64,000 nucleotides of DNA from Polyangiaceae bacterium (GCA_013214025.1 JABSRN010000003.1:164233-228232), one strand, 5' to 3'. Numbered from the stretch's first letter, positions 16,456 through 25,798 are shown. Numbers and translations: made by a program. The notes: generated by a model from the sequence alone, not told the origin.

Positions 16456-17466
16456 CTAAACAGAGCTATGCTCTGAGACTAGCGCGAAGCGAGAATCAGT
16501 GTGCCCATCCGGATGCGTCAGGTCGATGCGCCGGAGGGCGTCGGGCAACCACTCGATTTCGTTATCCCCTAGTTCTTCGAGATAGGCTGTTCTCACGTGC
16601 GGATTACCCGCCACCTTATGCAGCGTGCCGCTGATGGCGTTGCAAACTTCTTACCCGCCACCTTATGCAGCGTGCCGCTGATGGCGTTGCAAACTTCGGA
16701 AGCTGCTGCGATAGAGTCTTCGGAGGATTTTTAGCGCTTCAACTGATTGTCGCGCTCGCCTTCGTGTAGCATCATCAATGTCCCGCCAAGGTAAACGCGG
16801 AGCTTGAGAGCCAGCAAGATAACGCCGATCCCCTCGTCGTCATCGTTGAGCACGCGAGCGCTAAAGTCGCTCTTAAGCTTGGTTGTCGGCTCTGATGTAG
16901 TCGCGTCGAATGCAGTGTCGAGCAACATGGCAACGCATTCGTTGATCTCATCCGGGCTCGAAAAGACGAACTTGGGCTCCTGCTTTTCCGCTTCTTCCTC
17001 GGTTGTCGCCGGTTCTGCCTGGGCGGGATTGTCGCTACTTGGGGTCGCGGCTTGCGGCGCACCCGCCGGAGGCGCGCCGCAAGCGAAATACCCGGGGGCG
17101 GTGCAGCGACCGCAGCGAGAGCGAGCCGCTGATGGCGTCGAATGTGGGCAATTGGCCGGCCACGGTTTGTGGTCCTGCCTGGGAGATGACGGCAGCTGAT
17201 ACGAGTTTTTCTTCGATTTCTGTGACTCTTCTCTTCAGCCGGTCATGCGCGGCCTTGAGCAACAAAAAGTCGACTCGACGCTCAGAGATTTGCGTTCTAG
17301 TGGAGTTTTTGTCGACGGACCTTTGTTGCTTGGCGAGTCCCTGAATGTAGCCCGGCGAAATCGTCGATAAGGGCCACTCTCCCTGAACGGCGTCGTAGCT
17401 GCGATCCTCGCCGCCGCCGGCTTCGGCGAACAGCGCTTGGGCACCGTTGGCGAGATACTTCCCGTC
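16456..17466 (-). pseudogene. Decayed gene (coiled-coil / Ala-Pro-rich protein), several lesions
   Basis: Protein-like sequence runs on the - strand but in broken frames. From 17466 inward a frame reads KYLANGAQALFAEAGGG, then a coiled coil (LLLKAAHDRLKRRVTEIEEK). Just before it (17467-17469) is a TAG and no start codon fits. Near the C/G run at 17090-17100 the sense shifts by one base to a frame reading APGYFACGAPPAGAPQAA and then EINECVAMLLDTAFDATTSE. That frame hits a TAA at 16731-16733, continues as SSEDSIAAASEVCNAISGTL, and is thrown out of frame by a 47-base tandem duplication. After the duplication the sense resumes (NPHVRTAYLEELGDNEIEWL) to a TAG at 16456. Family not recognised. A sequencing error could explain the homopolymer shift but not the other lesions. 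Confidence 0.75.
16604..16697. repeat. Perfect 47-bp tandem duplication
   Basis: Bases 16604-16650 and 16651-16697 are identical and directly adjacent. Forty-seven is not a multiple of three, so the second copy breaks the reading frame of the - strand gene it lies in. Each copy begins TTACCCGCCACC and ends GCAAACTTC. It looks like a replication-slippage event. Confidence 0.97.
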
Positions 17467-17721
17467 CTAGCGTGGCATGTGCCTAATCAATACGTCCCGT
17501 TCGGCCCAGCAGCCAGCTAAGCGTTCCCCAGAAATGCCTGATAATTAAGGACCTATTTTTCTAGGGCTCCGATCCGAGGAAATTTGCCGTCGGATCGACG
17601 TCTGTCAGGCGGGCGCGCCCCGTGGACCGGATTGCCGCATCGTCTCTTTCTTGGGCAAATGCTCAGGAACCAGCCAAAGTAGCCCCCCCCACTGGGGACC
17701 AGTTCGCATCCCCCCGTTTAC

Positions 17722-19704
17722 ATGAGCAATTCCCCGCCCCTCGCAGGTCGCTACGCATTTCACGGCTCCATTCACACGGGAGGGGACGCTCCCACATGGT
17801 TAGTGGTCGACGAAAAATCGGGTCAGGAATACCTCGCCGAGCTGGTCGATATGCGGGTGGCCCTACAATTGTCGAGCGGCAAGGGGCTTCAGCATCTCCA
17901 CCTGTCGGGCATTGTGGATTTGATTCAACGTCCTGCGAAGGAGCAAGTGCCATTCGACGTTCCGAAGGGGACATCGGTCTTGTTGTCGGAGTACGTCGCC
18001 GGGCGTAGCCTTCACGAAGAAATTCAGATGGGCCCATTGCCGGCTTTCCGAGCAGCGGTTTGGGGTCGTCGTCTGGCGGCTGCCGTTGAACTGCTTCATT
18101 CGAAAAAATCGGTGCACGGACGGATCAACCCGCGCTGCGTAATTGTCGATCCAACGGCGGGCCGAGCCGTGTCTCCGGTGCTCAGCCGTGTGTGGTCGCC
18201 GTTGTTGGCGAGCTTCGTGTCCCCCGAGAGGGTTCGGGGTGAGCCGCCCAGTCAGTTAGATGACGTATGGGCGTTGCATGCTTGTTTGTACGCAATGCTC
18301 ACAGGAGAGCCGCCCTGGCGCGGCGATTCTGCCACCGATATCGTGGAACAGATGGCTTCCGATGCCCCAGCGCCGCTGTCCATGTTTGGACTGGATGAGC
18401 CGGAGCTTCAGGTGTTGCTCGATCGCGGATTGCGCCACGAGAAGCGTGAGCGAAGCAAGACAGCGAAGAGCCTTCGTGAAGCGCTGGAAGCATGGGAGTT
18501 GGACCCAGCCACCGTACCGGAAGCTGATTCTGCGGGCGTGCCGTTACCCGGAGCGATGCCTCGGCCGGATGCAAGCGGGCGCCCCAAGGCCATCATCAAG
18601 AATGCTGCTCTGCTGTTCGACGATGGGGAACTGCCTGATCGATTCAGCATTACCCGACTAGCGAGTGAGCCCCCGGCTCCTGGGGATGAGCCCCCAGCGG
18701 TCTCGGCTGTTGAGGACCCGGCTTCCGATGAGGTGGCAGAGCGTGAAGAGTCTGGCGAATCAATACCCGTGCCGGTGTCAATCAGTGAGCTTCCCATCTC
18801 CATGTCGGATTTTCCCAGTGAAGGGGAGTTGATAGCCCCGAGCTCCGAGGAGCCCACCGAGCCCGCTGAGATTCCTGCGGATTTGAAGCCGGAGCCATTC
18901 CCGGAGCCCGAGTTTGCCGCTCAGCCTGAAATCACGACAACACGGCGCTCCGTTCGCTTCTCGGTCAATCCGTTCGAAAAAAAGTTCCCGACTGCGCTGG
19001 TCGCGGTCATCTTGCTTGCGCTGGTCGCGGTCGGATTAGGTGCATTCGTATGGCAAGAGCGTGAGCTACAACTAGCCGCGGCCGTCATCGCCGCACAGCC
19101 GCCTCCAGGCGCGAGTTCGGCCGCACCCAAGCTGATACCGCCCACCGCTCCGACACAAGAGCCGCGGGTGAGGCGAGAGGAGTGCGTTCACGCCCATTTC
19201 GGGTCGGCTACCTTCGAGACAAGGCCGGACGTCGCCTTTGTATGCGGCGACAAAGATTTTCGAGAAGTGGCTACGGAACTTTATCGCTTGGCCTACCTGC
19301 CCAAAGCCGCGGCCGAGGATGGCCAGGAAGAACTCGACACCCGAGACAACGTCGACATCGTTCGCGGTGCGGGGTTCATTCGCGGTTCGGGCATGGCGTG
19401 GTATGAGATGCCCGCCACGGCAATCATCCGCAACACCTGCTGCCCAACCGCTGCTCCCGTTCGGCTACCGGAGACTCGCGGTTGGTGCGAGCAAATCCAG
19501 ACGGTGGTTCGCAGCATGGCTCAGGAGAGCAATGGTGTCCGCGACTTGGGACCGCTGCTCAAGCGCTTCGACAAGGCAGTGTTCTGTCTCTACGCCAACG
19601 GCCTTCGGAAGCCGTACAAGTACAGGAAGAGCCCCAGCAAGGCGAACCGTTTAGAGTTTCAACGTTTCCTTGGCCGGGCCGCCGAGGCAGGCGCCGTCTA
19701 CTGA
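17722..19704 (+). CDS. Transmembrane pseudokinase with cysteine-containing extracytoplasmic domain
   Basis: 660 residues. Residues 8-270 have a protein-kinase outline (YVAGRSLHEEIQMGPLP, VSPERVRGEPP, DDVWALHACLYAMLTGEPPW) but lack catalytic residues: no VAIK lysine (YLAELVDMR), HGRIN at 132-136 instead of HRDxKxxN, and no DFG. A Pro/Glu-rich linker of about 150 residues leads to one membrane helix near 424-443 (ALVAVILLALVAVGLGAFVW). The C-terminal 200 residues contain several Cys (CVHAHFG, VAFVCGDKDF, RNTCCPT, RGWCEQ) and are probably periplasmic. It likely acts as a scaffold or receptor rather than an enzyme. No Shine-Dalgarno is obvious before the ATG. Confidence 0.82.
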   Translation: MSNSPPLAGRYAFHGSIHTGGDAPTWLVVDEKSGQEYLAELVDMRVALQLSSGKGLQHLHLSGIVDLIQRPAKEQVPFDVPKGTSVLLSEYVAGRSLHEEIQMGPLPAFRAAVWGRRLAAAVELLHSKKSVHGRINPRCVIVDPTAGRAVSPVLSRVWSPLLASFVSPERVRGEPPSQLDDVWALHACLYAMLTGEPPWRGDSATDIVEQMASDAPAPLSMFGLDEPELQVLLDRGLRHEKRERSKTAKSLREALEAWELDPATVPEADSAGVPLPGAMPRPDASGRPKAIIKNAALLFDDGELPDRFSITRLASEPPAPGDEPPAVSAVEDPASDEVAEREESGESIPVPVSISELPISMSDFPSEGELIAPSSEEPTEPAEIPADLKPEPFPEPEFAAQPEITTTRRSVRFSVNPFEKKFPTALVAVILLALVAVGLGAFVWQERELQLAAAVIAAQPPPGASSAAPKLIPPTAPTQEPRVRREECVHAHFGSATFETRPDVAFVCGDKDFREVATELYRLAYLPKAAAEDGQEELDTRDNVDIVRGAGFIRGSGMAWYEMPATAIIRNTCCPTAAPVRLPETRGWCEQIQTVVRSMAQESNGVRDLGPLLKRFDKAVFCLYANGLRKPYKYRKSPSKANRLEFQRFLGRAAEAGAVY

Positions 19705-19744
19705 GCACTGGCGGCGCGCCAGAATACGGTTACGATCGAGGCAC

Positions 19745-20014
19745 ATGACGACGAAACTTGAGCGCCGGCTCCAGGCCAGTCGAGATAAAGAAGAGAGTCG
19801 GCGGAGCGGCGCCAAACGCGTGCTGATACGCATGGGCATCGTTGGTGGGCTCAGTTGTCTTCTAGGGGCGAGTTGTAGCCTCTTCATATTGGAGGGCGCG
19901 GGCGTTCGAGCTCACTGGTCAGTGGGACTCATCGTCGGGGTGCTGATCGCCTATGTTGTCCGCCATCTCAGCAATGAGCGTGTCGACGCCTTTCGAAAAC
20001 GTCATGACATCTAG
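19745..20014 (+). CDS. Small membrane protein, 89 aa, unknown function
   Basis: The ATG at 19745 lies 40 bases after the pseudokinase stop, so it may be its operon partner. A basic N-terminus (MTTKLERRLQASRDKEESRR) precedes two membrane helices (MGIVGGLSCLLGASCSLFIL and WSVGLIVGVLIAYVVRHL) and a basic tail. Such a hairpin with both ends positively charged predicts both termini in the cytoplasm. No family recognised. Confidence 0.7.
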   Translation: MTTKLERRLQASRDKEESRRSGAKRVLIRMGIVGGLSCLLGASCSLFILEGAGVRAHWSVGLIVGVLIAYVVRHLSNERVDAFRKRHDI

Positions 20015-20029
20015 TGGCGGGCCCGCTGG

Positions 20030-20686
20030 CTAGTTCTTCGGCGTGATGCCGTGGAGGAAGACTTCGATCATGTTGTGCAGGGTTTTACGCTCTGGGCGCG
20101 GTGCCTTGGTTGTCCCTTTGAAGAAGCCAAACAGCGTGACTAGAAAGATGATTGTAATCTCTTCGGTCGGGATGTCGTCGCGAACATCCCCGTTTTCTAC
20201 GCCCTGTTGGAACACGCGGCTCAAGCCGCCGATCAGCGGTTCCTCCTCGTAGTTGAGCTTTACGGGCTGCCGCAAATACAACGATAGGATCTCTCGCAGT
20301 AAATCTTGGTCGCCGATGCTCTCGGACTCCTCCAAAATGGCGTCGATAATCCGCGTCAAAAAATCTTTCACGGAAGTGGGCACTGTGCCGTGACGCGCGA
20401 GTCGCTCCATGACGGAGGTTTCGATGCGTCGCTGGAGCTCCAGCAGTACGTTTTCCTTGGCCGGAAAGTGGAAGTAGAAGGTGCCGCGGGCGACACCTGC
20501 AGCCTCCACGATTCGGTCGATCTGGGCGTTGGCGAATCCTACGCGCTGAAATTCGGCGACCGCGGCTTCGTAGAGGCGATTCCGTGTTTCCAGGCGGCGC
20601 TGTTCCCGGATGCCGGCTTTTGGGCGCTGGGTGGGGGCTCGTTTTGACGCCACGGTGACAAATGACTTGAACAGGTTCGCTGACAT
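20030..20686 (-). CDS. TetR/AcrR-family transcriptional regulator
   Basis: 218 residues. The N-terminal helix-turn-helix is clear: RLYEAAVAEFQRVGFANAQI, then VEAAGVARGTFYFHFPAKEN at about 60-79. The rest is the helical ligand-binding domain. TetR proteins usually repress neighbouring genes and respond to a small hydrophobic ligand. The nearest divergent gene is the kinase starting at 20794; the 107-base spacer contains an imperfect inverted repeat (CCCGC/GCGGG around 20699-20718) that could be an operator. Target not proven. Confidence 0.92.
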   Translation of the reverse strand: MSANLFKSFVTVASKRAPTQRPKAGIREQRRLETRNRLYEAAVAEFQRVGFANAQIDRIVEAAGVARGTFYFHFPAKENVLLELQRRIETSVMERLARHGTVPTSVKDFLTRIIDAILEESESIGDQDLLREILSLYLRQPVKLNYEEEPLIGGLSRVFQQGVENGDVRDDIPTEEITIIFLVTLFGFFKGTTKAPRPERKTLHNMIEVFLHGITPKN

Positions 20687-20793
20687 GCGTCAATGAATTC
20701 CCGCTAGCTGGGCAGCGGGAGGGCTCTCCGATCGGGCGCTTAAAGCCTGCTAGCCTAGTGCGGTACACGATGGTCACACGCGAGAACAGCTGA

Positions 20794-22734
20794 ATGGGCG
20801 CCGACATAGATGAGACACTCGATGACTTGATAGGCCAGTCGTTGCGGTCCACGGCCTACGCTGACGTCAGCTATCGCATCGAGAAAAAGCTGGGCGTTGG
20901 CAGCATGGGGGTGGCGTTTCTAGCGAGCCGACTCTCCCAAGCGGGTCAGATCCCGGTGGTGATTAAGGTGATGCGGCCTGACTTTTTTCGGGCGGCGTCT
21001 GAGACGGCGCTGCTCGCCATCACGAAGGAGTCGGTGGCGCTCGGAAGGCTCAACGAAAGCGTCCCCGCGTGTCACTTCGTTGTGCGCTTCATTGAAACGA
21101 GTTCGGTACCAGTCGTGCTGTTCGGTACCGCGCTAGAGTTGCCATGGCTTGCCACGGAATACGTGCACGGCGGTACACTGTTGGAACGTGTCACCGTTTC
21201 TATGCGTGAAGTGGGACGCGCATTCGAGCCAGGGCGAGCGGCGCTGTGCCTAGAGGCTCTGGCGAATGGGCTCGATGCGATCCACGGCGTGAATGTCATT
21301 CATCGTGACATCAAACCCGACAACGTTCTCTGTTGCGGAACGGGAGCGGACGAAGTCTTCAAGATCGTGGATTTTGGAGTCGCGCGACCTGTTGGGCTTC
21401 AACAAACCTTCTCTCAGGGATCGCTCGGGACCCCGGGTTTCGCCGCGCCCGAGCAGATCATCATGCACCATGACAAGTTGGGTGCTGCGGCGGACGTATT
21501 CAGTTTGGCGTCGACGATGTTCAGCGTTCTAACCGGAGAGTGTTTGTTTCCAGGCGAATCTCCCCTCGAAATGGTGCAACACGCCCGCGAGCCCAGTCGG
21601 CGCGGCATTCGAGATTGCCCTGGGTTAAGCGACGCGTTGCGGGCGGAGCCGGCGGCGTGCGACACCATTGATGCGGTGATCGCCCACGCGACGCAGTCCG
21701 AGCCCCACGCACGTCCGCAACGGGCGAGTATCTTCGCGGCTGGCATGATGCCGGCCCTGCGTCGGGATGACAATCGTGGGACCGGTGTGGTGCCGGAAAC
21801 AGTGAGGCGCCCCATCACGCTCTATGCCGAGAGCGGGGTGTCGGTCGACGGCGGCTGGACGTGGCGCGTGCGCCACGCCGTGGGGGATGCGCGAGCCGTG
21901 AGCAGTGTCGCTTGGGACGGCGATGGCACATGTTTGGCAGCGACGGATCGAGGCCTGTCCTATTGGGACGGCCTCTGCTGGCAGGCAACCGATTTGGGTG
22001 GCAACTGGGAGCATTTTCCGCGAGTCGTGCGACGCCTTTCTCCTGGGGTCTGGTTGGTCGGCGGGGAACTTGGTATGTTGGCTTACTGTTCCAGCAGCCG
22101 GTCGCCGATGATGGTCAACGTCCCGGATAACAGTATTCGCTTCGACGCTGCGACAGGTGAACCTGACGATTTGGCGGTACTCCTTGGGTGCGGCTCCTCG
22201 GGCTGGCCCACTCTGTACTGCATCTGCGGCAATCGGTGGGTGAAGGAGCTGGTGCTGCACGACTGCCAGTTTGTACCGGCGCTGGCTCGTTTTGACGATG
22301 CGCGTTGGATCGTCGGAGGTCGAAACGCAGACGGGCAGGCCTTCGTAGGTCTTTACTCGCCGTTGCGTTGGGAGCTGACGACCTTGGCTACTCCGAATGT
22401 CCGAGCGCTACTCGCGGCCTCTGCGGTGCCAGAGCTCCGCTCCGCGATCTTGGTGGGAGCCGAAGGCTGCACCGTCAGAGTGACCGAAGCTGGGGTGCAT
22501 GAAAGTTTTGTACCCGGTGCACCGGATCTCTCCGCTGTGGTTCTGGACATCGGTCAGCGTGCCTACGCGGCGAGCTTGGGGAAAATTTGGATGAACGAAT
22601 CTGGTAGCTCGGAGTGGGTCCCGATCTGGGAGGACGCCGAGTGGAGCGTGCCATTGGTGAGCCTGTACGCAGACGCCAATCGAATCGTCGCGGTTGCCGC
22701 GGATGGCGGTGTGTTGGAAGGCGTGACCGCCTAA
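20794..22734 (+). CDS. Ser/Thr protein kinase with C-terminal beta-propeller-like domain
   Basis: 646 residues. An intact Hanks kinase domain occupies about residues 25-325: glycine loop GVGSMG at 34-39, K58 in VVIKVM, HRDIKPDN at 170-177, DFG at 193-195, and an APE-like FAAPEQ. No membrane helix is apparent. The C-terminal 290 residues carry repeated strands (SVAWDGDGTCLAATDRGLSY, GVWLVGGELGMLAY, ARWIVGGRNADGQAF, RSAILVGAEGCTVRV) resembling a WD40/NHL-type propeller that may sense or bind a partner. It is divergent from the TetR gene. Predicted cytosolic signalling kinase, substrate unknown. Confidence 0.92.
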   Translation: MGADIDETLDDLIGQSLRSTAYADVSYRIEKKLGVGSMGVAFLASRLSQAGQIPVVIKVMRPDFFRAASETALLAITKESVALGRLNESVPACHFVVRFIETSSVPVVLFGTALELPWLATEYVHGGTLLERVTVSMREVGRAFEPGRAALCLEALANGLDAIHGVNVIHRDIKPDNVLCCGTGADEVFKIVDFGVARPVGLQQTFSQGSLGTPGFAAPEQIIMHHDKLGAAADVFSLASTMFSVLTGECLFPGESPLEMVQHAREPSRRGIRDCPGLSDALRAEPAACDTIDAVIAHATQSEPHARPQRASIFAAGMMPALRRDDNRGTGVVPETVRRPITLYAESGVSVDGGWTWRVRHAVGDARAVSSVAWDGDGTCLAATDRGLSYWDGLCWQATDLGGNWEHFPRVVRRLSPGVWLVGGELGMLAYCSSSRSPMMVNVPDNSIRFDAATGEPDDLAVLLGCGSSGWPTLYCICGNRWVKELVLHDCQFVPALARFDDARWIVGGRNADGQAFVGLYSPLRWELTTLATPNVRALLAASAVPELRSAILVGAEGCTVRVTEAGVHESFVPGAPDLSAVVLDIGQRAYAASLGKIWMNESGSSEWVPIWEDAEWSVPLVSLYADANRIVAVAADGGVLEGVTA

Positions 22735-22768
22735 CGCGAGACAGTATCGCGAGGAGCTCGGATTGTGG

Positions 22769-23809
22769 CTACTTGAATTTCGGGGGGCCGGTGGGGGGAG
22801 CCGTTTCGGTGGTTGGTGACACGCTGGGACTTCGTCGCCCCAGCGGGGTACCGCCGGAAACGTTACCGGGGGCTTTGGATTCGTTGCTCGGCGGTGCAGC
22901 ACCCAGCAGGGTGCGGCCGGAGCGCGAGGGACCGTCACCGAAGGTGCTGGGCTGAACCGCTGTTGATTGGAGCCCGCGAGGGTCCGCAGCTTCTTGCGGT
23001 GGGTCGGCCGCGCGAATGGGAAACGCCGGCCGCGCGAAGATGTGTCCTTGAGCGTAGCCCACGCCGAGCGCCTGGAGGGTGCGGAGCTCAGCGATGGTTT
23101 CCACGCATTCTGCGATCACCCAGACGTCGTCATTTTCGCAACGCTGCACAGTCGCGTTCACCATCGCGTGTTTTGATGGTTGAGAATCAATGCTCCGGAC
23201 CACCGATTCGTCCAGTTTTATCGCCTTCGGCCGAAGGGCAAGTACGTTGTCGACGGTGGCGTTCCCTCGCCCGAAGTCGTCAATGACCAGCTGCGCCCCG
23301 ATGCGTGTGCAGACCTCAGTGAGAACGCTCCGACAAAGTTCGGAATGCAGCAACACCGTCTCTGCGCCTACCTCTAGGAACACCCCCCGGTCGTGATAAC
23401 AAATGGGGTCGTCGGGTCGTACCAACCAACGGGCGCTCAGTTCTTCAGCGTGCACGTTAATGAACACGGTGGAGTCCGGAGCTCGCTGGAATGTGACTTC
23501 TCGGATCACGCGGCCCAGGTGTCCTGCGGCCTGCTCGTATACGGCTTGGGCGAACAGCGCCTGGGGAGCGGCGTACTGAGGGGTCCGGCAGCGTACGAAG
23601 GCTTCGACGCCAATTTCCGAATTGTTGGCCAGCTTCACGATCGGTTGGAACACGACATCGATGTCGTTGATCGTCATGTCTCGAACTGCCGGAGACTGTC
23701 CGGGCGCGGTTGGTACTTTGCCGCCCAACACCGTCCACTTCCCTCGTACCGCCATATCTATCGATTGTCCCCGACCACCGCTCAGCATGGCATCGCCCGG
23801 ACTGAACAT
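22769..23809 (-). CDS. EAL-domain protein (putative cyclic-di-GMP phosphodiesterase)
   Basis: 346 residues; the first 44 look unstructured, and an alternative ATG (MTINDIDVVFQPI) begins right at the domain. EAL fold residues 48-265: the signature triplet reads EAF (69-71), N118, E146, DDFG at 177-180, K198, E234 in AECVE, and Q254 in YAQGHIFARP. Most metal and catalytic positions are therefore kept although Leu of EAL is Phe, so activity against c-di-GMP is plausible but unproven. The C-terminal 80 residues are Pro/Ser-rich. No GGDEF or receiver domain. Probably follows the unknown gene at 23962-24450 in one transcript. Confidence 0.88.
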   Translation of the reverse strand: MFSPGDAMLSGGRGQSIDMAVRGKWTVLGGKVPTAPGQSPAVRDMTINDIDVVFQPIVKLANNSEIGVEAFVRCRTPQYAAPQALFAQAVYEQAAGHLGRVIREVTFQRAPDSTVFINVHAEELSARWLVRPDDPICYHDRGVFLEVGAETVLLHSELCRSVLTEVCTRIGAQLVIDDFGRGNATVDNVLALRPKAIKLDESVVRSIDSQPSKHAMVNATVQRCENDDVWVIAECVETIAELRTLQALGVGYAQGHIFARPAFPIRAADPPQEAADPRGLQSTAVQPSTFGDGPSRSGRTLLGAAPPSNESKAPGNVSGGTPLGRRSPSVSPTTETAPPTGPPKFK

Positions 23810-23961
23810 CGAGGCAATTCCGAGCGGTGAAGTTGGGAGCGATGCCGAGGGCTGGTTATGAGCTGGGTTAGCCTGTCGATGCCTGTCGATGTCCGTCAGT
23901 GCCCGTCAATCGGCATCGGTGGGAGCATTCCGAATTGCCTCGAAGATCGGAAAATTGAGAC

Positions 23962-24450
23962 TCAGCCGACGTCTGAGTCTTTGGACGGGGCTCTGCCGGA
24001 GCCGACCCGACCTGTATCCGCTTCATTGGCAGCTGGCATCTCACCGCTCTGGGTCGTCCCTGTCCATTGTCGCAGTGTACGGATCGCGACCACTGCGGCC
24101 TGGATTTGCTCCCGACTGGCTCGCAAATGGGCCAGGGCGAGGGGGATCTCATTACCCGAAAAGACGGGGCACGATGTTTTTACCCAATTGCTGTTCTTCG
24201 TCTCGAGCTCGACACAAAGGCTGACGCGGGGATTTTCGCCAAACAGGTAGCCGAACTCCGTGGCTTGCTCGGAGCTGAGGCGAGCGCTGGGAGTCGCAAT
24301 GAGCAAAAGTTGTTCAACTTTGACGGTGGGCTCCCGCTCCACCGATTCCGTCCAGACTTCGTGGGGTTCGCTGCCGTGATTGAGAATCCTCGTGAGGAAC
24401 ACATCCCAGAGCTGTGCTTCAATGCTGTCGCAATGGACCGCGATCAACAT
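23962..24450 (-). CDS. Hypothetical cytoplasmic protein, 162 aa
   Basis: Not recognised. The ATG at 24450 (MLIAVHCDSIEAQLWDVFLT) was chosen over one nine codons upstream. The alternating hydrophobic pattern (VEQLLLIATPSARLSSEQA; PRVSLCVELETKNSNWVK) suggests an alpha/beta fold, perhaps receiver- or PilZ-like in size, but no phospho-acceptor Asp pattern was found. It lies 152 bases upstream of the EAL gene on the same strand, which may point to a signalling role. Confidence 0.65.
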   Translation of the reverse strand: MLIAVHCDSIEAQLWDVFLTRILNHGSEPHEVWTESVEREPTVKVEQLLLIATPSARLSSEQATEFGYLFGENPRVSLCVELETKNSNWVKTSCPVFSGNEIPLALAHLRASREQIQAAVVAIRTLRQWTGTTQSGEMPAANEADTGRVGSGRAPSKDSDVG

Positions 24451-24979
24451 CGTTCCTTCTTGCTTCCAAAGTAACATCTATAACTCCCGGGCTCGGCTGG
24501 CTCTAGCGTTCGACAACTGCCTATTTAGTTTGCGCTCCTTTGTGGCCATTGACGAGAGAAAAACTCGCTGACTCATCTTGTCGAGCGCCGGCGTAGATAA
24601 CCTAGGTGAGCGCCAGCGTTTTTTCGCGTGACGCGATGCGCTGCGATGGCGGCGATTCCGACTCTTGGAAGCGCGATTCTCCGGCGCGTCCAGACTTCCG
24701 GGTGCGGCTCTGTGCGGCGGTGTGCCCCTGACCGAGACCGAGACCGAGAGGCCGTGAGACCGGTGTATCCACCACAGGTGTGTCGTCCGCGCCCCGCACA
24801 TATTCCCGATTTCCGAAATATCGACGAACACGATTTTGGCCAGTGTCGCCTGCTCCGTCTATACCTTGATTGCGTTTGAACAGCATCGTTGGCGCCGGGG
24901 GACCGGATGCGAAGAACCTGAGGGCGAAATGTCGCTGACGGGGAGCGATGGGCATCGGTTCAGATTATTGGAGGCATGA
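24451..24979. other. Intergenic region before lipoprotein pair
   Basis: About 530 bases without a convincing gene. One - strand open frame in its left part translates to an Arg/Ser-rich composition typical of non-coding sequence. A short GACCGA repeat occurs at 24738-24755. The right part becomes AT-richer around 24800-24870, where the promoter of the lipoprotein gene probably lies, and holds the shared upstream sequence described separately. GGAGG at 24970-24974 is the ribosome-binding site of the gene at 24980. Confidence 0.6.
24829..24842 (+). promoter_or_regulatory. Shared upstream element, copy 1
   Basis: CACGATTTTGGCCA lies 138 bases before the ATG of the first lipoprotein and recurs exactly 124 bases before the second paralogue (26075-26088). 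Both copies are in the same orientation. It may be a conserved promoter or regulator site, or simply residual homology from the duplication. Confidence 0.45.
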
Positions 24980-25798
24980 ATGAAGCAGTTGAGTTGTGCG
25001 TTACCGTTGGTTTCTTTGTTGGCGCTAGGTTGCGCAGAGGCGAACGCCGTAGAGCAACCGGTAGAAATCGCCGAAGTAAAGCAAGCCGCGACGGCGTCGC
25101 AATCGGTGGTGTTCAATCTTCAGGATGTTGATCCCGACCTGCTCGGTTCCAAGCTGAAAGCGTGGGCGAACCTGGCGTATACGGGCAATGGTAGAGATAT
25201 GCTTATCGTTGAATACCTAGGCGCGAAGCAAGACGTCACGGGCGCAGTCATCCAATTGGCCGCTCCGGTGGAAGTCGATAGCGATGCGGTAAGCTACAAC
25301 TCGACTGTCGAGCATAAGGTGGATGTACGACACGGAGCCTTTAGCTTCTCACCCTTCGAAGATGTCTACGGCGCCGTTCGGATCTCAGCAGAATCTGGTG
25401 GTTCGTTCATTGCGTATCTCAAGGAGAACAAGAAGATCCTGTTTTCGCTGAGCTCGCCTTACCTTAAAGCAGGGTTCTTCCGCTTCCCCTATATGGCGGC
25501 TACGTCCTCGAAACAAACGGATATGTCGATCGCGATCACTCTGGTGACGCCGATCCCAGGTGAGACAGACTGTGACGTCACAATTCTGAATCGTCCGGCC
25601 GGCTCCGCGCCCACCAGCGTAACCGTGCCGTTGAACACCCTGCACACCCTCCAGATCAAAACAATCGACATGGGATGGGACATGACCCTTGGCGGCACCA
25701 TTGAAGTTTCGAACGAGAGCTGTGGCTTCGCCGTGTCAGCGGTGGTCGACCGCGGCTCCAAGAGCTACCGAGTTCGTCCGCTCGGCGTTCCAAACTGA
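24980..25798 (+). CDS. Lipoprotein, first of a tandem paralogous pair
   Basis: 272 residues with a lipoprotein signal (LVSLLALGC, lipidated C18) after a GGAGG ribosome-binding site. The mature protein is predicted beta-rich. Signature segments shared with the next gene include EYLGAKQDVTGAV, AFSFSPFEDVYGAVRI, a KENKK, FPYMAATSSKQTDMSIAITL and VVDRGSKSYRVRPLG. Two Cys near the C-terminal half (GETDCDVTI, NESCGFAV) are also shared and may form a disulfide. Family not recognised; location is periplasm or cell surface. No enzymatic motif seen. It has its own promoter region rather than an upstream operon partner. Confidence 0.85.
   Translation: MKQLSCALPLVSLLALGCAEANAVEQPVEIAEVKQAATASQSVVFNLQDVDPDLLGSKLKAWANLAYTGNGRDMLIVEYLGAKQDVTGAVIQLAAPVEVDSDAVSYNSTVEHKVDVRHGAFSFSPFEDVYGAVRISAESGGSFIAYLKENKKILFSLSSPYLKAGFFRFPYMAATSSKQTDMSIAITLVTPIPGETDCDVTILNRPAGSAPTSVTVPLNTLHTLQIKTIDMGWDMTLGGTIEVSNESCGFAVSAVVDRGSKSYRVRPLGVPN

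Noticed and set aside
24478..24831. 117-codon - strand frame upstream of the lipoprotein pair
   Set aside because: Low-complexity Arg/Ser composition, no ribosome-binding site, no family resemblance.
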